Shown: in pieces, positions 34,877 through 44,801 of the stretch
How positions within the stretch are numbered: the first letter of the stretch is position 1
Layout: each line of letters opens with the position of its first letter
Assembly (NCBI RefSeq): GCF_036226685.1
Contig: NZ_CP109009.1
Span: forward strand, 3,534,001 to 3,598,000
DNA length: 64,000 bases
Reading direction: 5' to 3'
Source of the DNA: Streptomyces sp. NBC_00690
Lineage (GTDB): Bacteria; Actinomycetota; Actinomycetes; Streptomycetales; Streptomycetaceae
The notes under the pieces: model-generated
Seen by the model: only the letters and a program-made list of their open reading frames with translations
What the model was told of the DNA's origin: nothing
Databases searched by the model: none
Position numbers and translations under genes: made by a program

Positions 34877-37093
34877 ATGGTGAGCCGGACGCCCGGCGCA
34901 ATCACCTCCTCTGGCTCCTCCGGCACCGGACCCACCGTGTGGTGGCCGCCCCTCATGGGGTTGGCGGTCGTGATCACGGCCTCGGCGCTCACCGACCTCT
35001 ACACCAGCGCCGAACTCGGGAAGATACTCGCCTGGGCCTGCGCCGCCACGGCCGTTCTCGCACTGGCGTGGACCCTCTTCCTGATACGGCTGCTCCGGCT
35101 GGAGCGCACGGGCCGACGAGCCGATGTACGGATGTCCGAGGCCCGCGCCGACGAGGTGGCCCACCTCGTGGAGGTGCGCATTCCGGCGATCGTGGAGTAC
35201 CTGCGGACCGGCGAGCGGCCCGATGCGGCGCCGGGCCCGCTCGCCGGCGCCGACGAGGTCGGCCAGGGCTTCACCGATGCGCTGGAGGCCGTCGTCGAGG
35301 CGCTCGGCTCGGAGGATGCGGTACGCAGGGAACGCACCCTGCGGGACTCCGTGCAGGCGGCCTTCGAATCGGTCGCCCGGAACATGCACGCCATGGCCAC
35401 GGTCCAACAGCAGGTGCTGGACCGGGTCGAGCAGACCATCGAGGACCCCCGGCTGCTCGCGGAGGTGATGAAGGCCGACCACGCGGCGGCCCAGATGACC
35501 CGCAAGGCACAGACCCTGCTGGTGATGTGCGGCATCTGGCCCGCACGGCGCGAGATCAACCCGGTCTCGCTCTACGACTGCGTGCGCGGCGCCCAGTCCC
35601 GGATCGTGGAGTTCACCCGGATCGAGGTCCACGGCGGTCAGACGCTGTACGTGGTGCCCCCTGCGGTCGAGGGTCTGATGCACACCATCGCGGAGCTGCT
35701 GGAGAACGCCACCGTGTTCTCGCCGTCGCGCACCCAGGTGGTGGTCACCATCCGCGAGGTGGGGGCCGGGGCAGTGGTGGAGATCGACGACGCCGGGCTG
35801 GGGATGCCGCCCGACGTGCTGACCCAGTCGACGGCCCGGCTGAAGGCCGATCTGGACCTCGCCAACCTCGGGGCCGTGCCCCGGTTGGGGCTCGCCTGCG
35901 TGGGGCGCTGGAGCCGGGAGTTGGGCTTCGGCGTGGAGCTGACCGGCACTTCGGCGTACGGCGGCACCCGCGCGGTGGCCTTCGTGCCCTACCGGCTGCT
36001 GACCGAACCGCTGTCGCACTTCTCGGACGGTCGGCACCGGGGGAACGTCCGGTTCGACGAAGTCCGGGCCCGGGAGCAGGCGGGCCGGGCCGGGTGGCCC
36101 GCACCCGGATCGCCGCCGTCGGCCGCCCGGCACACGGATGCCGTGAACGTAGGCGCCGCGTACGCGGGAGGCGGATACGGCCCTACGGAATACACCGGAG
36201 CGGGTCCGGACGACGGCCAGTACGAGGGTGCGCAGTACGCGGGACCTTCGCCGAGCGGTACGGAGTACGGCGGAATCGGTCGCCCAAGCGAGCGCGCCAC
36301 GGGCGAGGGCGAGGACTCGCCCGGTGCCGTGTACCGGGCGAGGGGGCGCAGCACAGCATCCGCCGCCTACCACAGCCAGGTCAGGGCGACAGCCGCCTAC
36401 CGGGACCGCCAGGCCGCCCAGCAGGAGGACGTTTCCCACGGGTACGAGGAGCCGTCGGGCCCGGTGTTCGGGAACCCCCCGGCGGACGGGATGATCGGGG
36501 GCTCCGAGGCGTACCGGGGGGCGGTCGCGGCCCAGGCGGCTGCCGCCTATCGCGGTATGGTCCAATCTCCGGTCCCCCAGCCGGGCGCGCCCCAGCACAC
36601 GACGGCGTACCAGGACGGGCAGGGCGCGGCGCAGCACCCCGGCGCCCACCCGACCCAGGGACGATCCGACACCCAGCCGACCGCACCCCGCACGGACGTC
36701 CACCAGACGGCTGCGCGGGTCGAACCCGGGCGGTACGGCGGGGCCCAGCAGGGCGGTACGGCGGACACACCCCTTCGCCCTCCGGGACTGCGCGAGAGCG
36801 CCCGACAGAACCAGGGCCAGACGCAGAACTCCACCCCACAGCCCCTGCCCCGGCGACGGAGCCGTCGCGGGGCCGCCGTGGAAGCGGCTGCCCAACAGGC
36901 CCTCCAGCCCCAGCCGTCCGTACCTGCGGCACCCCCCGTGCCGGCCGACCGGCCCGCGTGGACACCGGAGGCGGCCCGAGCGTCCATATCCAGTGTGGTC
37001 TCCGGCTCCCGCCGCGGTCGCGCGGCCGTGGCCGGTGCCGCGCCCTCCGAGCACCTTTCCGAACCCAATCCGCACCATGGAGGCCGGCTGTGA
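34877..37093 (+). CDS. cvnA: Conservon sensor kinase-like protein CvnA
   Basis: A 738-residue conservon histidine-kinase-like protein. Two N-terminal membrane segments (about 20-65), then a coiled region (AFESVARNMHAMATVQQQVLDRVEQ) and a GHKL ATPase with N-box HTIAELLENATVFSP and G-box VEIDDAGLGMPPDV, LGLACVGRWSRELGFGVEL. A classic H-box with HExxTP is absent, as usual in CvnA. The last 330 residues are low-complexity, rich in Tyr, Gly, Pro, Gln and Ala. It begins a five-gene unit in which every junction overlaps. In known conservons CvnA-D form a membrane complex around the GTPase CvnD. Confidence 0.92.
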   Translation: MVSRTPGAITSSGSSGTGPTVWWPPLMGLAVVITASALTDLYTSAELGKILAWACAATAVLALAWTLFLIRLLRLERTGRRADVRMSEARADEVAHLVEVRIPAIVEYLRTGERPDAAPGPLAGADEVGQGFTDALEAVVEALGSEDAVRRERTLRDSVQAAFESVARNMHAMATVQQQVLDRVEQTIEDPRLLAEVMKADHAAAQMTRKAQTLLVMCGIWPARREINPVSLYDCVRGAQSRIVEFTRIEVHGGQTLYVVPPAVEGLMHTIAELLENATVFSPSRTQVVVTIREVGAGAVVEIDDAGLGMPPDVLTQSTARLKADLDLANLGAVPRLGLACVGRWSRELGFGVELTGTSAYGGTRAVAFVPYRLLTEPLSHFSDGRHRGNVRFDEVRAREQAGRAGWPAPGSPPSAARHTDAVNVGAAYAGGGYGPTEYTGAGPDDGQYEGAQYAGPSPSGTEYGGIGRPSERATGEGEDSPGAVYRARGRSTASAAYHSQVRATAAYRDRQAAQQEDVSHGYEEPSGPVFGNPPADGMIGGSEAYRGAVAAQAAAAYRGMVQSPVPQPGAPQHTTAYQDGQGAAQHPGAHPTQGRSDTQPTAPRTDVHQTAARVEPGRYGGAQQGGTADTPLRPPGLRESARQNQGQTQNSTPQPLPRRRSRRGAAVEAAAQQALQPQPSVPAAPPVPADRPAWTPEAARASISSVVSGSRRGRAAVAGAAPSEHLSEPNPHHGGRL

Positions 37094-37536
37094 CCGGGAT
37101 CATCACCAGACTTCCCGACCTGGGCTGGATGCTCCACCCGTTGACCGAGATCCCCGGCGTCCGGCATGCCGTGGTGGTCTCCGAGGACGGTCTGCGCCTC
37201 GGGCACGTCTCCGCGGAGCGACTGTCCGGTCCGGTTCCCGCGCTGTCCGTGGCGGAAGCCGAGTCACTGGCGGCGGCCTGCGCCGCCATGACGATGACCG
37301 GTCGTTCCACCGCTTCGCTGCTGTTCGGCCGGGGTGCGGGGGTGCGTCAGTTGATGTTGGAGTCCGAGCATGGCTTCGTCCTGTTCACCCATGCCGGAGT
37401 GGGCGCACACCTGGGCGTGGCCACCGAGACCGATGCGGACGTCGGTCTGGTCGCCCAGCAGATGCAACTCCTGGTGGCGAAGATCGGCGCACACATGGGC
37501 AGCCAGCCACGGGACCCGGTGATCGACTCCTCATGA
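37090..37536 (+). CDS. cvnB: Conservon roadblock/LC7 protein CvnB
   Basis: A 148-residue roadblock/LC7-family protein, the expected second conservon component, thought to regulate the GTPase CvnD. The core is LGWMLHPLTEIPGVRHAVVVSEDGLRLGH, then AAACAAMTMTGRSTASLLFGRGAGVRQLMLESEHGFVLF, LGVATETDADVGLVAQQMQLLV. GTG start within the cvnA stop (GTGA 37090-37093). Compare the separate roadblock cluster at 57504-59755. Confidence 0.93.
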   Translation: MTGIITRLPDLGWMLHPLTEIPGVRHAVVVSEDGLRLGHVSAERLSGPVPALSVAEAESLAAACAAMTMTGRSTASLLFGRGAGVRQLMLESEHGFVLFTHAGVGAHLGVATETDADVGLVAQQMQLLVAKIGAHMGSQPRDPVIDSS

Positions 37537-37892
37537 CCAACCGTCCGGAGCACCGGACCCCTTCGGCGGTACGCCCGTACGTGATCACCCTGGGACGTTC
37601 GCAGACCGGCACGGCACCGCTGGACTGGGAGACGCTGGTGATGGCCACGGACGCCGCATTCCCCGCGTCCCTCCAACCGGAGCACCACAGGATTCTGACG
37701 TTCTGTCAAGGGCTGTTGTCGGTCGCCGAAGTGGCCGCGCATCTCGGTCAGCCACCCCCGGTCGTACAGGTCCTGCTGTCCGACCTCATCGCGTGGGGGC
37801 TCATCGTGATCCGCCCGCCCATCCCGCCGGCCGAACACCACGATGTGACCATGCTGAGAAAGGTCCTCCATGGCCTCGAAAGCCGTCTCTGA
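37533..37892 (+). CDS. cvnC: Conservon DUF742 protein CvnC
   Basis: A 119-residue DUF742 protein, the third conservon component. It has VRPYVITLGRSQTG near the start, a winged-helix-like core (EHHRILTFCQGLLSVAEVAAHLGQPPPVVQVLLSDLIAWGLI) and a terminal VLHGLESRL. ATGA overlap with cvnB at 37533-37536, and a 23-base overlap with cvnD. Its molecular role is not settled in the family. Confidence 0.93.
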   Translation: MTNRPEHRTPSAVRPYVITLGRSQTGTAPLDWETLVMATDAAFPASLQPEHHRILTFCQGLLSVAEVAAHLGQPPPVVQVLLSDLIAWGLIVIRPPIPPAEHHDVTMLRKVLHGLESRL

Positions 37893-38913
37893 CGCCCAGG
37901 ACGGGGCGTCGGGACACGAGCAGGGCCCGGGCACGGCGCCGGGCCTTCGACCCCACGCTCCGCCCCGGCAGCCGGCCGGCACAGGTCCCTCGGGCGGCGC
38001 ACCGGGTCCGGGCGGGCCACCGCAGCCCGGAGCACGGCCCGGGTGGGACACATACGCCGACGGCGCGCACCCGGCCGGCACGCACCGGTCCGACACCTAC
38101 CCACCCGCCCCGTATCCGCAGGGCACACACGCGCCCACCGCGGCGTTCGGGCCCGGGTCCCCGTACCCACCGCAGCCCGTGGGCAGGAACGGGGAAACGG
38201 TTCCTCCGACGCCCCCCTCGGGAACCGGCCCACTGATCGAGCCGGGCCGACCGTGGGGTCCCGCCCAGGAGACCGCCGCACCGGGTCGACCACCGGTCGA
38301 CCACCCTTCCCCCGCCCCGGGAGGAATCTTCGTCAACCCCACCGTCACGGGCTCCGCGAAGATCCTGATCGTCGGCCCGATCGGCGTGGGCAAGACCACC
38401 ATGATCGGCACGGTGTCGGAGATCAAACCGCTCTCCACCGAGGCCGTGATGACCCAGGCCGGTGCGCTCGTCGACACCCTGCACTCCCCGGGCAAGACCA
38501 CCACCACCGTCGCCCTCGACTTCGGCCGCATCACCATCGACGGCGCCCTGGTGCTCTACCTCTTCGGTACACCCGGACAGCAGCGGTTCCTCCCCGCCTG
38601 GCGCGACCTGGCCCGCGGCGCCCTCGGTGCGCTCGCCCTCGTCGACACCCGTGACCTCGCCGCCTCCTTCGACGCACTGGGCAATCTGGAGGACCTGGGG
38701 CTGCCGTTCGCGGTCGCCGTCAACTCGTTCCCCGACAGTCCTCCCTATCGGGACGAGGAGTTGCGGACGGCACTCGATCTGCTGCCCGAGACCCCGTTGG
38801 TGCGTTGTGACGCCCGGGACCTGCGCTCGTCGGTCGGTGCGCTGATCGCCCTGCTCACCCATCTCATCAACACGGCCCGGCCCGCAGTGCCGGCCGTCAC
38901 GGAGTCCTGGTGA
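37870..38913 (+). CDS. cvnD: Conservon small GTPase CvnD
   Basis: A 347-residue Ras/Arf-like GTPase. The first 155 residues are a Pro/Gly-rich, probably disordered extension that is longer than the usual CvnD start. The G domain has P-loop ILIVGPIGVGKTTM (169-176), a switch/DxxG-equivalent LYLFGTPGQQRFLPAW and VAVNSFPDS in place of NKxD, typical of CvnD. CvnB probably acts on its cycle. The following P450 gene overlaps its stop (GTGA). Confidence 0.92.
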   Translation: MASKAVSDAQDGASGHEQGPGTAPGLRPHAPPRQPAGTGPSGGAPGPGGPPQPGARPGWDTYADGAHPAGTHRSDTYPPAPYPQGTHAPTAAFGPGSPYPPQPVGRNGETVPPTPPSGTGPLIEPGRPWGPAQETAAPGRPPVDHPSPAPGGIFVNPTVTGSAKILIVGPIGVGKTTMIGTVSEIKPLSTEAVMTQAGALVDTLHSPGKTTTTVALDFGRITIDGALVLYLFGTPGQQRFLPAWRDLARGALGALALVDTRDLAASFDALGNLEDLGLPFAVAVNSFPDSPPYRDEELRTALDLLPETPLVRCDARDLRSSVGALIALLTHLINTARPAVPAVTESW

Positions 38914-40214
38914 CCCTGCCGCCGCCCTCCGGACCGCCCCGCGGGCGGTCCCGGCTCCTCGGCCGCTGTCCTGCGGTCGCCCTCTACGGTCCCGAGTTGG
39001 ACGGCGACTCGCTCCCCGCCCTTTACGAACAACTGCGGCGGGTACACGGCCCCGTGGCCCCCGTGATGATCGCGCCGGGGGTCTCGGCCTGGCTCGTCAT
39101 CGGTCATCGCGAAGTCCTCCGGCTCACCCGCGAGGAACAGGACTTCTCCCACGACCCCCGGCACTGGACCCTGCTGCGCGAAGGCCGGGTGCCGCCCGAC
39201 TCGCCCCTGTTGCCCATCGTCGGCTGGCGTCCCGCGCTGCTCTACACCGACGGGCAACAACACCGCCGGATGCGGACCGCGGTGTCCGACGCGCTCGCCG
39301 CGATCGACGGACACGCGCTGCGCCGCACCGTGCGGGCCTCGGCCGAAGCGCTGATCGTCTCCTTCGCGGATCGCCGGGAAGCCGATCTCGTACCGCACTA
39401 CGCCCGTAGACTCTCGCTCCAGGTCCTGACCGGTCTGCTGGGGCTCGACGACCGCAACGGACAGCTCCTGGCGCAGGCGATCATGGGAGTGATCGTCACC
39501 AACGCGGACTCCATCAACGCCAGCGGACGCATGGACTCCATCCTGCGCGAGCTGATCAAGGAGAAGCGGCGCCGGCCGACCGGCGATCTCACCTCGGCGC
39601 TGCTGAACCACCCGGCGAACCTCACCGAGGACGAGGTCCTGCACAACCTGGTCGTGATGTTCGTGGCCGGCCACCAGACCACGGTGAACTGGATCACGAC
39701 CACTCTGCGGGTACTGATCTGCGATCCCGGATTCCGCTCCTCGGTCAGCATCGGTCACCTCAGTGTGGACGACGCCCTGGACCTGGTGCTGTGGCGGTAT
39801 CCGCCGACGCAGAACGTGCCCGCCCGGTACGCCACCAGGGATCTGGAGCTCGGCGGCCGGCACATTCGCGCGGGAGACATGCTCGTCCTCGGTCTCGCCG
39901 GCGCGAACCAGGACCCGGAGGTGTTGCCCGAGGGCGGCACGCCCGTCGTCGGGAACCGCTCGCACCTGTCGTTCGGCGCCGGCCCGCACATGTGTCCCGC
40001 CCAGGACCCCGCGCGGCTGATCACCCGTACCGCGGTGGACACCATCCAACATCGGCTGCCCGAACTGGAACTGGCGGTACCGGAATCGGAGCTGGCCTGG
40101 GTGCGCTCGCCATGGAGCAAGGGGCTCGCGGCGCTCCCGGTGCGCTTCGCCAAGCCACAACTGCCCCACGCGCCCGAGCACCGCGAACCGTCGGCACAAG
40201 CACAGGAGAGCTGA
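38910..40214 (+). CDS. Cytochrome P450, CYP157-like, without the ExxR motif
   Basis: A 434-residue P450. The heme-binding loop is FGAGPHMCPAQDPAR with thiolate C362. The I-helix has FVAGHQTTVN. In the K-helix, where ExxR is expected, it reads DLVLWRYPP (291-299), so the Glu/Arg pair is not in register. Loss of ExxR is known for the CYP157 family, whose genes sit at the end of conservons, so this is probably a CYP157 member. Expected conservon context and GTGA coupling to cvnD are both present. Its substrate and whether it is catalytically active are unknown. Confidence 0.9.
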   Translation: MTLPPPSGPPRGRSRLLGRCPAVALYGPELDGDSLPALYEQLRRVHGPVAPVMIAPGVSAWLVIGHREVLRLTREEQDFSHDPRHWTLLREGRVPPDSPLLPIVGWRPALLYTDGQQHRRMRTAVSDALAAIDGHALRRTVRASAEALIVSFADRREADLVPHYARRLSLQVLTGLLGLDDRNGQLLAQAIMGVIVTNADSINASGRMDSILRELIKEKRRRPTGDLTSALLNHPANLTEDEVLHNLVVMFVAGHQTTVNWITTTLRVLICDPGFRSSVSIGHLSVDDALDLVLWRYPPTQNVPARYATRDLELGGRHIRAGDMLVLGLAGANQDPEVLPEGGTPVVGNRSHLSFGAGPHMCPAQDPARLITRTAVDTIQHRLPELELAVPESELAWVRSPWSKGLAALPVRFAKPQLPHAPEHREPSAQAQES

Positions 40215-40296
40215 CCCCAGAGCTCATCCGGGGAGACTCCACAGCAGGTCACAGCAGGTACGGGAGGCTCGGGGCGGTCGGTAGGCTGAACGGCCT

Positions 40297-41454
40297 ATGC
40301 CGACCCACCTCCCGTCCCTCGCCGGTCCGCCCCCGCGGGGCTCCGCGCCCCGCACCGAACCCCCCGCGTCCCCGCGCCGAGCGCTGGCGCTGTTCGTGGC
40401 GGTCAAGGCGCTGTGCCTCGCCGTCCTCTTCCTCTGGGCGCAGCTGGCGAACCGCGATGCGTACACACTGCTCTCCGCGCGTTGGGACTCCCTCTGGTAC
40501 GTCAGGGTCGTCGAGCACGGCTACGACTTCACCCTGACCGCCCCGGACGGTCGGGTCCTGTCCGACATGGCGTTCTTCCCGCTGCTCCCCTGGCTGGAGG
40601 AGGGACTCTCCGCAATCACCCCACTGGGCCCGGCGGACGCGGGCGTACTGATCAGCGCGGTCGCGTCCATCGCTGCCGCCTGGGGGATCTTCCGCGTGGT
40701 CGACGCGGTGTACGGGGAGCGTGCCGCGCTCTTCACGGTGGCGATCTGGGGGGCACTGCCGGTCGCGATCGTCCAGTCGATGGCGTACAGCGAATCGCTG
40801 TTCACGGCCCTGGCCGCATGGGCGCTGTACACGGTGCAACGACGGAACTGGCTGCTCGCCGGGGTGCTCGCATCGCTCGCCGGTCTGACGCGGCCGGTGG
40901 GTCTCGCGGTCGCGGCGGCGCTCTGGGTGGCCGCGCTGCTGGCCTGGAAATCGTCGACCGATCGGCGTCGACTGGTGGCCGGGGTGGTGCTCGCCCCCCT
41001 CGGCGCGGCCGGATACGTCCTGTGGGTGGGACAGCGGACCGGGAGCCTCTTCGGCTATCTCGATGTCCAGGGCGCCTGGGGCAACGGCTTCGACGGCGGG
41101 GTCGCCTTCGCCCGGTTCATCGGCGAACACCTCTTCAGCCCGGCCTTCGCGGCCGGACTCGGTCTGCTGGCGGCCGTCGTCCTGGTGGGCTGGCTCTACG
41201 TACGGGGCGTACGACAGGGGCAGCCGCCGTCCCTGCTCGTGTACTGCGGGATCGTGGTGGTCCTGGCGTTGTGCTCCTCGGGGTTCTTCGGCTCCAAACC
41301 GCGACTGCTGATGCCCGCCTTCCCCCTGCTGATCCCCCTCGGGCTGGCCCTCGCGCGTACCAGGGCGGCGGTGGCCTGGTCGGTGGTGGCGGGGGCGGCG
41401 GCGGTGGCCGCGGTGTACGGCGCGTTCTGGCTGCACGGTTCGGGTCCGCCGTAG
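40297..41454 (+). CDS. PIG-V-like mannosyltransferase, GT-C fold
   Basis: A 385-residue polytopic membrane protein with the hallmark order of the PIG-V family: ARWDSLWYVRVVEHGYDF in the first outer loop, SDMAFFPLLPWLE, and QSMAYSESLFTALAAWALY. About nine hydrophobic segments are visible. Bacterial members use polyprenyl-phosphate mannose to mannosylate lipids or proteins at the outer face of the membrane. TAGGCT about nine bases before the ATG and lack of a ribosome-binding site suggest a leaderless transcript. It stands alone between the conservon and the reductase gene. Confidence 0.82.
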   Translation: MPTHLPSLAGPPPRGSAPRTEPPASPRRALALFVAVKALCLAVLFLWAQLANRDAYTLLSARWDSLWYVRVVEHGYDFTLTAPDGRVLSDMAFFPLLPWLEEGLSAITPLGPADAGVLISAVASIAAAWGIFRVVDAVYGERAALFTVAIWGALPVAIVQSMAYSESLFTALAAWALYTVQRRNWLLAGVLASLAGLTRPVGLAVAAALWVAALLAWKSSTDRRRLVAGVVLAPLGAAGYVLWVGQRTGSLFGYLDVQGAWGNGFDGGVAFARFIGEHLFSPAFAAGLGLLAAVVLVGWLYVRGVRQGQPPSLLVYCGIVVVLALCSSGFFGSKPRLLMPAFPLLIPLGLALARTRAAVAWSVVAGAAAVAAVYGAFWLHGSGPP

Positions 41455-41578
41455 GCGCGGGGGGCGGTCGGGCTGCGGACGCTCCCCGGCTGACCGAGAC
41501 TGGCTTACCGGGACCGGCTCACCGAGGCTGGCTCTCGCGGACAACACGCACGGCCGCCAGGCCCGGAGAGGACCCTCC

Positions 41579-42445
41579 ATGCCTTCTGTCATCGCCGTCA
41601 CCGGCGCGAGTGGACGCATCGGCGGCCGGGTCGCCGAACGACTCGCCGCGCAGGGGGAGGACGTACGGCTCCTCGGCCGCAACCCCGCCCGACTGCCGAA
41701 GATCGCGGGAGCCCGCGTCGGTCCGGCCGCCGCCTACGGCGACGGCGAGGCGATGCGGACCGCCTGCACCGGTGCGAAGACGCTGTTCCTGGTCTCGGCA
41801 CACGAGTCCCGGGGCCGGGTGCGGGAACATATGACGGCCGTCGACGCCGCCGTGGCCGCCGGAGTGGAACGCCTGGTGTACGTGTCCTTCCTGAACGCCG
41901 CACCCGATGCCACGTTCACCTTCGCCCGCGACCACTGGCACACCGAGGAGTACATCCGCGCCTCCAACCTCCGCTACACCTTCCTGCGCGACAGCTTCTA
42001 CCTCGACTCGCTCCCCCGGATGGCCGGCGCGGACGGGGTGATCAGGGGGCCCGGAGGCGCCGGCCGGGTGTCGGCGGTCGCCCATGACGACATCGCCGAC
42101 TCGGCCGTCGGCGTACTCCTCGGCGAGGGCCATGACAGCGCCACCTACGACCTCACCGGCCCCAGCGCCATCACCCTCGCGGAGGCCGCCGACGAACTGA
42201 CCCTGATCACCGGCCGCACCATCAGCTATGTCACGGAGTCCGAGGACGAGGCATACGCCTCCAGGTCCGTCTACGGCGCCGAGTCATGGGAGGTCGCCGG
42301 CTGGGTCACCTCGTACGAGGCGATCGCCAGCGGTGAGATGGCGACCGTCTCGGACTCGGTGCCCAAACTGGCGGGACACCCCGCACAGTCATTCGCGCAG
42401 TTCCTCCGCGAGAACCCGGAGTCCTACGCGCACTTGATCCCATGA
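41579..42445 (+). CDS. NmrA-like NAD(P)-binding protein / quinone reductase type
   Basis: A 288-residue atypical short-chain dehydrogenase of the NmrA/QOR2 group. The Rossmann glycine motif is [16 protein letters not shown], with [10 protein letters not shown] after the second strand, and [35 protein letters not shown] in the middle. No Tyr-x-x-x-Lys catalytic pair is seen, which fits the group. Members are redox sensors or quinone reductases. The ATG has GGAGAGGACCCTCC upstream. Its 3' end overlaps the convergent hutI gene by 22 bp. Confidence 0.85.
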   Translation: MPSVIAVTGASGRIGGRVAERLAAQGEDVRLLGRNPARLPKIAGARVGPAAAYGDGEAMRTACTGAKTLFLVSAHESRGRVREHMTAVDAAVAAGVERLVYVSFLNAAPDATFTFARDHWHTEEYIRASNLRYTFLRDSFYLDSLPRMAGADGVIRGPGGAGRVSAVAHDDIADSAVGVLLGEGHDSATYDLTGPSAITLAEAADELTLITGRTISYVTESEDEAYASRSVYGAESWEVAGWVTSYEAIASGEMATVSDSVPKLAGHPAQSFAQFLRENPESYAHLIP

Positions 42446-43596
42446 CGCCAGACGTCGGTCACCAGCGGAACACCGGGCCGGTAGGCAAGATGGACATGGC
42501 TGGGCGCGTCCAACAGCACCAGATCCGCGTGCGCCCCCGGCGCGACCCTGCCCTCTGACGTACTGCGCAGAGCAGCGGCCCCACCCGCGGTCGCCGCCCA
42601 CAGCGCCTCGTCCGGGGTCATCCCCATGTCACGCACGGCGAGCGCGATGCAGAACGGCATGGACGACGTGTACGACGACCCGGGGTTGCAGTCGGTGGAG
42701 AGCGCGACCTTCACTCCCGCATCGAGCAGCCGCCGCGCATCGGGCCACGGGGCACGGGTGGAGAACTCGGCCCCGGGCAACAGGGTGGCGACCGTGGAGC
42801 CACTGGCGAGCGCATCCACATCGGCATCCGTCAGATGGGTGCAGTGATCGGCGCTGGCCGCCCCCAACTCGACCGCGAGTTGCACACCGGGGCCGTGGCC
42901 CAGTTGGTTGGCGTGCACACGGGCGATGAGGTCCTGCGCGATCCCGGCGGTGAGGACCGCCCGGGCCTGGTCCTCGTCGAAGGCGCCCTTCTCGCAGAAC
43001 ACATCGACCCAGCGGGCGTGCGGGGCACAGGCGTCCAGCATCTCCCCGGTTACCAGGTCCACATAGCCGGCGGGGTCATCGGCGTACTCGGGAGGCACGA
43101 TGTGGGCGCCGAGATAGGTCACGTCGTCGGTGTGCCGCCCGGCGATCCGCAGTGCCCGGACCTCGTCCTCGACGGTGAGTCCATAACCGGACTTGACCTC
43201 GATGGTCGTGGTGCCCTGGCGCAGGGCCTCCGCGATATGACGGCTGAGGTTGGCCTCCAGTTCCGCGTCCGACGCGGCCCGGGTGGCGGCGACCGTGGTC
43301 CTGATGCCCCCGGCCGCATACGCCTGACCGGACATCCGGGCATTGAACTCGGCCGTACGGTCCCCCGCGAACACGAGGTGTGAGTGGGAGTCGACGAACC
43401 CGGGGATGCCGGCGCGGCCTTCGGCGTCGTGCACGGTGTCCGCGGCGGGCGCGTCCGCGGCCCGGCCCACCCAGGCGTAGCGCTCCCCCTCGATGACCAC
43501 CGCCGCATCCTCGATGAGGTGAAGCGGTCCGTCATCGCCGAACGCGGGGTCATTGGTGACGAGGCTGCCGATATGGGTGATGAGGGTGGTGCTCAT
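42424..43596 (-). CDS. hutI: Imidazolonepropionase
   Basis: HutI (390 residues) opens imidazolone-propionate to N-formimino-L-glutamate, the third step of histidine degradation. It is an amidohydrolase-fold metalloenzyme: [15 protein letters not shown] (metal HxH), RIRTT-type [48 protein letters not shown] and [13 protein letters not shown]. The ATG at 43596 follows GAGAGG; upstream codons are not protein-like. hutF lies 4.4 kb upstream on the same strand, beyond a block of unrelated genes. Its 3' end overlaps the reductase gene tail to tail. Confidence 0.95.
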   Translation of the reverse strand: MSTTLITHIGSLVTNDPAFGDDGPLHLIEDAAVVIEGERYAWVGRAADAPAADTVHDAEGRAGIPGFVDSHSHLVFAGDRTAEFNARMSGQAYAAGGIRTTVAATRAASDAELEANLSRHIAEALRQGTTTIEVKSGYGLTVEDEVRALRIAGRHTDDVTYLGAHIVPPEYADDPAGYVDLVTGEMLDACAPHARWVDVFCEKGAFDEDQARAVLTAGIAQDLIARVHANQLGHGPGVQLAVELGAASADHCTHLTDADVDALASGSTVATLLPGAEFSTRAPWPDARRLLDAGVKVALSTDCNPGSSYTSSMPFCIALAVRDMGMTPDEALWAATAGGAAALRSTSEGRVAPGAHADLVLLDAPSHVHLAYRPGVPLVTDVWRHGIKCA

Positions 43597-43624
43597 GACG
43601 TCCTCTCGCAGGTCATGCCACACG

Positions 43625-44023
43625 TTACGACGCACTGCCGGCCCGGTCAGCCTCCGGGACGGTGTCGAACCCGGCATCGACGAAGGTGAACCCGTGCCCA
43701 CCGGGGTGCCCCAGGAAGAGGGTGCAGGCGTCCTGGGCACCTCCGGGCAGTCCGTTGTCCGCGGTGCAGTCCGCTAGAACGGCCACGGCCCGGGGCTCCT
43801 GCCCGTCCTCCCACCGCGCCCAGACATCGCCGCGATCACCGTCGAGCGCGCGCACCAGATCGAGGTGCGGACCGAGGTGGCCGCCCTCCAACGGGCACCG
43901 CAGTCGGGTCACGACCTCCAGCGGATGCCCGGGCTCGTCCGGTGCGATCTCCAGGGCGAACAACAGCAGTTGGAGCGGGAGATCGGCGCTTGCCGCACAC
44001 ACCTGCCCGGTGTGCCGGCTCAT
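43625..44023 (-). CDS. Conserved hypothetical protein, paralogue of the protein at 4411
   Basis: A 132-residue acidic protein of unknown function. It shares [17 protein letters not shown], an isolated DC, and [15 protein letters not shown] with the protein at 4411-4950. Start ATG overlaps the stop of the ATPase gene (ATGA at 44020-44023). The arrangement ATPase + this protein, divergent from XRE + DUF397, looks like one regulatory module. A role as partner or antagonist in that module is inference. Confidence 0.75.
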   Translation of the reverse strand: MSRHTGQVCAASADLPLQLLLFALEIAPDEPGHPLEVVTRLRCPLEGGHLGPHLDLVRALDGDRGDVWARWEDGQEPRAVAVLADCTADNGLPGGAQDACTLFLGHPGGHGFTFVDAGFDTVPEADRAGSAS

Positions 44024-44508
44024 GTCGACTCCCCTCGGGCGACCAGGCACCAGATCCGCCCGCCGTCAGCGATCCCCCAGGCATCGGCCACGGCCGCGAC
44101 CAGCCCGAGACCCCGCCCGCTCTCGTCGAACAACCCGGGCACCCGAGGACAGGGCACCTGCGGCCCGCTCCCACTGGCCACCTCGATTCCGACGTGACCA
44201 CCGGTGCGCCACAGCCGTACGTCGACGGTCTCGCCCTGCCCGTGCTGAAAGCCATTGGTGACAAGCTCCGACAGCAACAGATCGACCCTGTCGGCGAGCG
44301 CTTCCCACTGCCAGATCCGCAGATGCACCAACCCGATGCGCCGCATCAGACCGGCCCAGGTCCGATCCTGCACACTCATCGGCTCCCCGACCCGCCCGGT
44401 CCTGCACACGCTGACCTGAAACCCGAGCTCTATGTCCGACTGCGCGATGGTCAGTTGCCCGATGTGGTGGGCGGTGGGGGCGTCGGGCTGAACGACGGCG
44501 AGGGGCAT
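44020..44508 (-). CDS. RsbW-like ATP-binding regulatory protein
   Basis: A 162-residue GHKL-ATPase protein of the anti-sigma kinase type. N-box VDLLLSELVTNGFQHGQG, followed by VDVRLWRTGGHVGIEVASG and GLFDESGRGLGLVAAVADAWGI. The N-terminal 70 residues include a helical segment before the ATPase core. ATG at 44508 has GGAGG nine bases upstream; the frame is open for 35 codons more without support. In Streptomyces such ATPases commonly accompany XRE/DUF397 gene pairs (WhiJ- and AbaA-like loci). That pair is divergent here. Confidence 0.85.
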   Translation of the reverse strand: MPLAVVQPDAPTAHHIGQLTIAQSDIELGFQVSVCRTGRVGEPMSVQDRTWAGLMRRIGLVHLRIWQWEALADRVDLLLSELVTNGFQHGQGETVDVRLWRTGGHVGIEVASGSGPQVPCPRVPGLFDESGRGLGLVAAVADAWGIADGGRIWCLVARGEST

Positions 44509-44801
44509 GGGTGTGGTCCTCCACGATCTTCGGACAGGCAAAAGCCGGACCTCAAGAGGCAGAGAAGGTCCAGTTTTGTTCATCGGCGTCCGACTTGGCT
44601 GTGACTCAACCACCGTGGGGCATCGGCGAGTTACTGTGCAAGCGCAACAGAGAGCATTCGGAAATTGGCAATTGCCAGAGCACTGACACGGGCTTCTGGA
44701 GCCTCGACAAGGGGTGGGACACTCGGGGGCACGACCTGCGTCGGCGCCCCACAGAGGTCACGGCATGCGCCAACAGACCGATGGCGAAAGGAGACATCGA
44801 A

